A stretch of 9,737 bases of DNA, from assembly GCA_016302725.1 (NCBI GenBank), contig JAEDNB010000068.1, forward strand, positions 1 through 9,737, read 5' to 3'. Under the pieces are notes generated by a model. The model did not search any database. It had not been told where the DNA came from and saw only the letters and a list, made by a program, of their open reading frames with translations. Both the position numbers and the translations under genes were made by a program. Below are positions 5,534 through 9,737 of this stretch, in pieces; position 1 is the first letter of the stretch, and each line of letters opens with the position of its first letter. Source of the DNA: Lentisphaeria bacterium. GTDB taxonomy: Bacteria > Verrucomicrobiota > Lentisphaeria > Oligosphaerales > Oligosphaeraceae.

Positions 5534-5610
5534 GTGCGATTAGCTCAGTTGGTTAGAGCGCTACCCTGACACGGTAGAGGTCGCTGGTCCGAGTCCTGCA
5601 TCGCACACCA
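5534..5610 (+). tRNA. tRNA-Val (anticodon GAC)
   Basis: The acceptor stem is GTGCGAT (5534-5540) with ATCGCAC (5600-5606), and the D stem is GCTC/GAGC. The anticodon stem is CTACC/GGTAG with loop CTGACAC, giving anticodon GAC at 5568-5570. The discriminator is A (5607) and CCA is encoded at 5608-5610. The T arm is GCTGG / TCCGAGT / CCTGC: the loop has C at position 55, and the stem has a U-U mismatch at 51-63. Otherwise the body resembles E. coli tRNA-Val(GAC). It is followed by a clear terminator. Confidence 0.94.
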
Positions 5611-5615
5611 TTTCC

Positions 5616-5650
5616 AAGCCGAGTCCCACAAAGGGGACCCGGCTTTTTTT
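5616..5650 (+). terminator. Intrinsic terminator after tRNA-Val
   Basis: AAGCCGAGTCCC (5616-5627) pairs with GGGACCCGGCTT (5634-5645) with one A-C mismatch around a 6-nt loop, and runs into seven T residues (5644-5650). It ends the tRNA-Val transcript and insulates the antiporter gene. Confidence 0.88.
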
Positions 5651-5723
5651 GTGCCTCGTAGACCACCACACGGAAAAGGACAGGGAAAAAGGAGAGAGAA
5701 ATGGTGACAAAATTGGACAACAA

Positions 5724-5755
5724 GTGCCAATTTTTCCAGAAAACGATATAGTACC
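5724..5755 (+). promoter_or_regulatory. Putative promoter of the antiporter gene
   Basis: TATAGTA (5747-5753) followed by CC matches the motif seen at the other units. A partial -35, GTGCCA (5724-5729), is 17 bp upstream. Transcription from here would begin near 5760, which rules out the long upstream reading of the downstream frame and supports the ATG at 5793. Confidence 0.6.
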
Positions 5756-5792
5756 TGCCATTACCGGCCTTGTTTGTCTTTTGATTTCTTGT

Positions 5793-7901
5793 ATGGAACA
5801 GAGTGTTACGCAGCAACTGGCGACGTTGGCGCTTCAGTTGGGAGTGGTGTTGTTTGCCTCCCAGGGCATGGGGCGCCTGGCTTCCCTGGTCAGGATTCCC
5901 TCGGTTCTGGGGGAGTTGGCCACGGGCGTCATCCTGGGGCCGTATTTATTGGGGCGTGTCCCGCTGCCCGGCTTCCCGGAGGGGTTGTTCCCCCTGGCCC
6001 AGTGTGCCTCCGGGCTTCCCGTCTCCCTTCCCCTCTATGCCCTGGCGACCCTGGGTTCCATCGTGCTTCTCTTCCAGTCGGGGCTGGAGACGGATTTCCG
6101 CACCTTCTTCCGCTATTCCCTGGCGGGGACGCTGGTGGGCGTGGGGGGGGTGGTGGTCTCCTTCCTGCTGGGCGACCTGCTGGGCCACTGCATGTTCTCC
6201 TGCGGCCTGATGGATCCCCGCGCCCTCTTCCTGGGCATCCTCTCCACGGCCACCAGCGTGGGCATCTCCGCACGCATCCTCTCGGAGCGCCGGGCCATCG
6301 ACTCCCCCGAGGGAACCACAATCCTGGCGGCGGCGGTCATCGACGACGTGCTGGGCATTGTCTGCCTGGCGGTGGTCATGGGCCTGGTGGCGGGGGGCGA
6401 CGGAGGGGAATCCGGGGTCTCATGGGGGAAGATTGCCCTGGTGGCGGTGAAGGCCATCGGCATCTGGGTCCTCTTCACGGCGGTGGGCCTATGGTGTTCC
6501 CACTTCTTCGCCCGGCTCCTGAAACGCTTCCATTCCAAGACCACCTACTCCGTCCTGGCCCTGGGGGCGGCAATCCTCCTGGCCGGCTTCATGGAACAGT
6601 GCGGCCTGGCCATGATCATCGGCGCCTACACCGCCGGATTGAGCCTCTCCCGCTCCGACCTGGCCTTCACCATCCAGCTGAGGCTCCATAGCATCTACGG
6701 ATTCCTGGTGCCCGTCTTCTTCGTGGTCATGGGCATGATGGTGGACGTGCGGGTGCTGGCGGACTGGGATACCCTGAAATTCGGACTCCTCTTCACCGTT
6801 CTGGCGGTGGCCGGAAAGGTGGTGGGCTGCATGCTCCCCGCGCTCTTCGTCAATTTCAACCTGAAGGGCGCCCTCCGCGTGGGATGCGGAATGATCCCCC
6901 GGGGGGAGGTGGCCCTGATCATCGCCGGAATCGGCGCCACCACCACCATGATGCTCTCTGGAAAGGAGGTCCCCATCGTGGACAACCAACTCTTCGGCGT
7001 GGCCATCATCATGACACTCCTCACCACACTCCTGGCACCCCCGCTCCTCATGATGACCCTGAACATGGCAGGACGGGGAGTCCGAAAGGTCAAGGCAGAC
7101 GCCTTGAGCGTCCACCTGGAATTCCCCATGCCCTCCCAGACGGTGACGGATTTCCTGGTACGACAGCTCATTGTCAATTTCCGCCAGGAGGGCTTCCGCC
7201 ACAGCGACTACTCCAAGGACTACAGCGTCATCCATTTCCGCAAGGAACACACCGCCTTCGTCATGAGCGTGGACGACCGCACCATCTCCTTCGAGTGCGC
7301 CAAGGGGGACGCCCCCACCATCAAGAACATCTACAACGAAACCACCTACGAACTCTACCAGAACCTGGAGGAGATGCGCCGCCTCTCCCCCTCCGAGACC
7401 GTGGCCAAGGACGCCACCGTCTACGACAACGTGGTCCCCTACACGGGCACCGACTACCTCCCCCTGGAACAGGTGCTGCCCCCAAACTGCGCCATCGTGG
7501 ACCTCCAGGCGGAGGAGTACCCCGCCGCCATCGAGGAGGTGGTCCGACACCTCTACCGCTGCGGGATGGTCGCCGATTTCCAGGGATGCCTCCAGGAGGT
7601 GATGGCCCGGGAGGGCATGGCGTCCACCCTGCTGGACGGCGGCATCGCCATGCCCCACGCCAAGTCCGCCTATGTCCAGAGGATGGTCTCCGTGGTGGCC
7701 ATCTTCCGGGGCGGCAAGACAATCCAGGTGGAGGGACGCCCGCTGCGCCTCCTGCTTCTCACCATCGCCCCCAAGGACCAGGACAGCCCCTATATGCAGT
7801 ATATCGCCCACCAGGCCTCCCGCCTGTGCAAATTGAAGAGCCTGGACGAAATCTGCGCCTCCCCCAATCCCGCCGCCCTGCGCCGCTTCTTCCTGGAGTA
7901 G
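5793..7901 (+). CDS. Cation/proton antiporter (CPA2 type) fused to a PTS EIIA domain
   Basis: The protein has 702 residues. About 10-425 form a multi-span Na+/H+ exchanger domain (KefB/CPA2-like). Its first helices are ATLALQLGVVLFASQGMGRL and VLGELATGVILGPYLLG; the paired acidic ion-binding site AVIDDVLGIV holds Asp184 and Asp185; RGEVALIIAGIGAT (370-383) is also conserved. A soluble linker (about 435-560) follows. Residues about 560-702 are a PTS EIIA type-2 (fructose/Ntr) domain with the phosphorylatable His622 in DGGIAMPHAK. The likely role is H+/Na+ or H+/K+ exchange across the inner membrane, gated or tuned by EIIA phosphorylation or by a small ligand; the fused-domain regulation is inference. 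ATG 5793 is chosen over an upstream start because the promoter and first membrane helix match it. There is no SD; the leader is U-rich. Ion specificity cannot be read from sequence. No other PTS gene is nearby. Confidence 0.88.
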   Translation: MEQSVTQQLATLALQLGVVLFASQGMGRLASLVRIPSVLGELATGVILGPYLLGRVPLPGFPEGLFPLAQCASGLPVSLPLYALATLGSIVLLFQSGLETDFRTFFRYSLAGTLVGVGGVVVSFLLGDLLGHCMFSCGLMDPRALFLGILSTATSVGISARILSERRAIDSPEGTTILAAAVIDDVLGIVCLAVVMGLVAGGDGGESGVSWGKIALVAVKAIGIWVLFTAVGLWCSHFFARLLKRFHSKTTYSVLALGAAILLAGFMEQCGLAMIIGAYTAGLSLSRSDLAFTIQLRLHSIYGFLVPVFFVVMGMMVDVRVLADWDTLKFGLLFTVLAVAGKVVGCMLPALFVNFNLKGALRVGCGMIPRGEVALIIAGIGATTTMMLSGKEVPIVDNQLFGVAIIMTLLTTLLAPPLLMMTLNMAGRGVRKVKADALSVHLEFPMPSQTVTDFLVRQLIVNFRQEGFRHSDYSKDYSVIHFRKEHTAFVMSVDDRTISFECAKGDAPTIKNIYNETTYELYQNLEEMRRLSPSETVAKDATVYDNVVPYTGTDYLPLEQVLPPNCAIVDLQAEEYPAAIEEVVRHLYRCGMVADFQGCLQEVMAREGMASTLLDGGIAMPHAKSAYVQRMVSVVAIFRGGKTIQVEGRPLRLLLLTIAPKDQDSPYMQYIAHQASRLCKLKSLDEICASPNPAALRRFFLE

Positions 7902-7934
7902 GGACGGAATCCCTGCGGCGAGGGGGGGAACCGC

Positions 7935-7946
7935 TATATTACCCCG
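7935..7946 (+). promoter_or_regulatory. Putative promoter -10 of the oxidoreductase operon
   Basis: TATATTA (7935-7941) followed by CCCCG lies about 95 nt upstream of the ferredoxin start. It is the same motif as at the other transcription units. The region 16-17 bp upstream has only a weak -35 (CTGCGG, 7913-7918). Confidence 0.6.
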
Positions 7947-8000
7947 TTTCAGTTCATCCCTGCCCACCCCCCACCTCCCCCTCCTCCGACGGGAAGCCCC

Positions 8001-8022
8001 GGAAAGGGGGGCGGCCCTTTCC
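8001..8022 (+). promoter_or_regulatory. Hairpin in the operon leader
   Basis: GGAAAGGG (8001-8008) and CCCTTTCC (8015-8022) pair around a 6-nt loop. The hairpin ends 14 nt before the ATG at 8037, close to the ribosome-binding zone, where no SD is visible. It could modulate translation of the first gene. No known riboswitch is recognised. Confidence 0.4.
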
Positions 8023-8036
8023 CCCGTGCGACGAAA

Positions 8037-8264
8037 ATGGACATCAAAAAACCCTATCCCCTCATCAATCCCCTGGAGTGCAAGTCCTGTTCCCGGTGCG
8101 TGGTGGCCTGCCCCAAGCAGTGCCTCCGCCTGGGAAAGGCCCTGAACGAGCGCGGCTACTGCCCTGTGGAATATGTGGGCGAGGGGTGCGTCGGGTGCGC
8201 GACCTGCTTCTACAGTTGCCCCGAGCCCAATGCCCTGGAAATCCACATCCCCCAGAAGGACTGA
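8037..8264 (+). CDS. 2x[4Fe-4S] ferredoxin subunit (delta) of 2-oxoacid:ferredoxin oxidoreductase
   Basis: This 75-residue protein has two CxxCxxCxxxCP motifs, C15-C18-C21-C25 and C51-C54-C57-C61, each able to hold a [4Fe-4S] cluster. The N-terminus MDIKKPYPLINPLECKSC is typical of the delta (VorD/KorD/OorD) subunits. These carry electrons from the TPP and internal cluster site of the catalytic beta subunit to free ferredoxin. It is the first gene of the operon, 34 nt before the alpha subunit, which supports a subunit role rather than a free ferredoxin. ATG 8037 is the only sensible start; no SD is visible, only ACGAAA. Clusters look complete. Confidence 0.9.
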   Translation: MDIKKPYPLINPLECKSCSRCVVACPKQCLRLGKALNERGYCPVEYVGEGCVGCATCFYSCPEPNALEIHIPQKD

Positions 8265-8298
8265 TTGACGCAAGCAACCACAGGAGCAACGAAGGTCT

Positions 8299-9336
8299 AT
8301 GGCTAGCAAATTGGTAAAAGGCAACACCGCCGTGGTCATCGGCGCGCTCTACGCCGGGGCGGACTGCTATTTCGGCTACCCCATCACCCCCGCCAGCGAA
8401 GTCCTGCAGGAGGCTTCCAAGTACTTCCCCATGACGGGGCGCAAGTTCCTCCAGGCGGAGTCGGAGGAGGCCTCCATCAACATGTGCTACGGGGCCGCCG
8501 CCGCCGGGCACCGGGTCTTCACCGCCTCCAGCGGCCCCGGAATCTCCCTGATGAGCGAGGGCATCTCCTACTGCGCCGGGGCACAGCTCCCCGTGGTCAT
8601 CGTGGATGTGATGCGCGCCGGCCCCGGCCTGGGAAACATCGGCCCCGAACAGGGGGACTACAACCAGGTGGTCAAGGGCGGCGGACATGGCAACTACCGC
8701 TGCATCGTCCTGGCCCCCAATTCCGTCCAGGAAATGTGCGACTGCACCATGGAGGCCTTCGACCTGGCCTTCCGCTGGCGCACCCCCGTCTTCGTGCTGG
8801 CGGACGGCACCCTGGGGCAGATGATGGAGAGCCTGGAACTGCCCCGGCAGGCCCTGGCGCCCACCGTGGATTCCTCCTGGGCCGTGGCCGGCACCCCGGA
8901 AACCCGGAACAATCTGGTCACCAGCATCTTCCTGGATTTCGACCAACTGGAGAAGTTCAACGATTCCCTCCAGGAAAAGTACGCCAGGATCCGGGAGACG
9001 GAGGCCCGCTGGGAGGACTACCGCACCGAGGACGCGGAGACTGTCCTGGTGGCCTATGGCATCTGCAGCCGCATCGCCCGCAGCGCGGTGGACCACGCCC
9101 GTCAGGAGGGAAAGAAGGTGGGCCTCCTGCGCCCCAGGACCCTCTTCCCCTTCCCCGAGAAGCGCCTCCGGGAACTGGTCTCCCAGGGAGTCCGGCGCTT
9201 CGTCTCCGTGGAGATGAGCAATGGCCAGATGCGGGATGACATCCGCCTGTCCGTGGAGTGCGCCGTGCCCGTGGACCTGGTGAGCCGACTGGGGGGCAAC
9301 CTCCTCCACCTGAACCAGATTCTGTCCGCCCTTTAA
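8299..9336 (+). CDS. vorB: 2-oxoacid:ferredoxin oxidoreductase alpha subunit (VorB-like)
   Basis: This 345-residue protein corresponds to the alpha subunit of the OFOR superfamily. GYPITPASEV (26-35) holds the YPITP motif, whose Thr (30) contacts the substrate carboxylate. QAESEEAS (52-59), TASSGPG (75-81) and the AGPGLGN loop (107-113) follow. The C-terminal half has VLVAYGICSRIARSAV and a LLRPRTLFPFPEKRLREL segment typical of domain II. With the beta subunit it converts a 2-oxoacid and CoA to acyl-CoA, CO2 and reduced ferredoxin. Length and motif style fit the 3-methyl-2-oxobutanoate (branched-chain) type annotated VorB; 2-oxoglutarate (KorA) specificity cannot be excluded, so the symbol is tentative. 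SD-like AGGAG (8282-8286) and GAAGG (8291-8295) precede the ATG. The start MASKLVKGNTAVVIGAL matches the family. It is followed after 18 nt by the beta gene. Confidence 0.87.
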   Translation: MASKLVKGNTAVVIGALYAGADCYFGYPITPASEVLQEASKYFPMTGRKFLQAESEEASINMCYGAAAAGHRVFTASSGPGISLMSEGISYCAGAQLPVVIVDVMRAGPGLGNIGPEQGDYNQVVKGGGHGNYRCIVLAPNSVQEMCDCTMEAFDLAFRWRTPVFVLADGTLGQMMESLELPRQALAPTVDSSWAVAGTPETRNNLVTSIFLDFDQLEKFNDSLQEKYARIRETEARWEDYRTEDAETVLVAYGICSRIARSAVDHARQEGKKVGLLRPRTLFPFPEKRLRELVSQGVRRFVSVEMSNGQMRDDIRLSVECAVPVDLVSRLGGNLLHLNQILSAL

Positions 9337-9354
9337 AGGAGAGAGGAGCCCAAT

Positions 9355-9737
9355 ATGTCCGAGAAAATCATCGCTTCCACCGGCCTCTACAAGACCTTTC
9401 CCCGGAAGGGGGGCGCCGCCCAGACGGCCACCCACTATTGCGCTGGATGCGGCCACGGGGTGCTCACCAAGTTGATTGGCGAAGCCCTCCACGACCTGGA
9501 ACTCCAGGACCGCGCCGTGATGATCAGCCCCGTGGGCTGCGCCGTCTTCGCCTACTACTACTTCGACTGCGGCAACATCCAGGTGGCCCACGGACGGGCC
9601 CCCGCCGTGGGGACCGGCCTCTCCCGCGCCACGGACCAGGTGGTCATCTCCTACCAGGGGGACGGCGACCTGGCCTCCATCGGCCTCAACGAGACCCTCC
9701 AGGCCGCCAACCGGGGCGAGAAGATGGCCGTCTTCTT
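9355..9737 (+). CDS. 2-oxoacid:ferredoxin oxidoreductase beta subunit, N-terminal part (cut by window edge)
   Basis: The + strand from 9355 stays open for 127 codons to the window end. The protein begins MSEKIIASTGLYKTF. It has HYCAGCGHG (27-35), whose Cys29 and Cys32 are two ligands of the proximal [4Fe-4S] cluster, and SPVGCAVF (58-65) with Cys62 as the likely third. SYQGDGDLASIGLNE (99-113) is the thiamine diphosphate/Mg motif GDG with a downstream Asn. These features identify the catalytic beta (KorB/VorA-type) subunit, which binds TPP and starts the electron path to the delta subunit encoded at 8037. The SD site GAGGAG (9343-9348) lies 6 nt before the ATG, and the gene follows alpha by 18 nt in the same operon. 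The C-terminus, with the fourth cluster ligand, lies outside the window, as would any gamma subunit placed downstream. Confidence 0.9.
   Translation, partial: MSEKIIASTGLYKTFPRKGGAAQTATHYCAGCGHGVLTKLIGEALHDLELQDRAVMISPVGCAVFAYYYFDCGNIQVAHGRAPAVGTGLSRATDQVVISYQGDGDLASIGLNETLQAANRGEKMAVF

Noticed and set aside
3205..5610. Integrated element between the two tRNA genes
   Set aside because: There is no integrase and no duplicated tRNA 3' end that could serve as att sites, and codon use of the two genes between matches the surroundings.
5649..5792. 48-codon N-terminal extension of the antiporter
   Set aside because: It begins within or next to the tRNA-Val terminator, is hydrophilic and low in family character, and lies largely upstream of the predicted transcript start near 5760.
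7898..7916. Hairpin AGGGA/TCCCT right after the antiporter stop as a terminator
   Set aside because: The 5-bp stem is weak and no T run follows.
6489..8339. Long minus-strand open frame (616 codons) opposite the antiporter, ferredoxin and start of vorB
   Set aside because: It crosses several well-identified plus-strand genes and a promoter, and its sequence is His/Gly/Val-rich shadow composition.
8065..9591. Long minus-strand open frame (508 codons) opposite the oxidoreductase genes
   Set aside because: It is antisense to clearly identified ferredoxin, alpha and beta subunits, with no recognisable domain.

Overview
This is a visibly GC-rich bacterial window with long G and C runs and strongly G/C-ending codons. 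The genes give three physiological hints: a ferredoxin-linked 2-oxoacid oxidoreductase operon points to anaerobic or fermentative metabolism, an alpha-L-rhamnosidase-like hydrolase points to plant or algal glycan use, and there is a cation/proton antiporter fused to a PTS EIIA domain. An uncultured anaerobe of the PVC superphylum (Lentisphaerae or Verrucomicrobia relatives) would fit. That is inference from gene content and style; the window holds no marker gene that settles it.

Layout. (1) 1-122, minus strand: the first 40 codons of serC, phosphoserine aminotransferase. (2) 123-399: a divergent intergenic region with a serC promoter on the minus strand, a 36-bp-period direct repeat behind it, and a 15-bp tandem repeat that ends at the next start codon. 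(3) 400-1350: a D-isomer-specific 2-hydroxyacid dehydrogenase. (4) 1464-3086: a short GH78-like six-hairpin glycosidase with its own promoter. (5) 3205-3279: tRNA-Cys(GCA), then about 440 bp without a convincing gene but with several inverted repeats. (6) 3719-5468: two genes of unknown function, a small charged protein and a long coiled-coil protein, coupled through an SD site. (7) 5534-5610: tRNA-Val(GAC) with an intrinsic terminator. (8) 5793-7901: the antiporter-EIIA fusion. (9) 8037 to the window end: ferredoxin (delta), alpha (VorB-like) and beta subunits of a 2-oxoacid:ferredoxin oxidoreductase, the last cut by the window edge.

How the genes work together. The oxidoreductase operon would decarboxylate a 2-oxoacid to an acyl-CoA and pass electrons to ferredoxin through its own 2x[4Fe-4S] subunit. 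SerC and the neighbouring dehydrogenase may both act in serine/hydroxypyruvate metabolism, but their divergent arrangement is the only local link.

The most notable non-genic signals are two. A near-identical -10-type motif (TATA[G/T]TA followed by CC or CCCC) lies in the right orientation ahead of six transcription units, including both tRNAs. Both tRNAs also carry C instead of the near-universal U at T-loop position 55.
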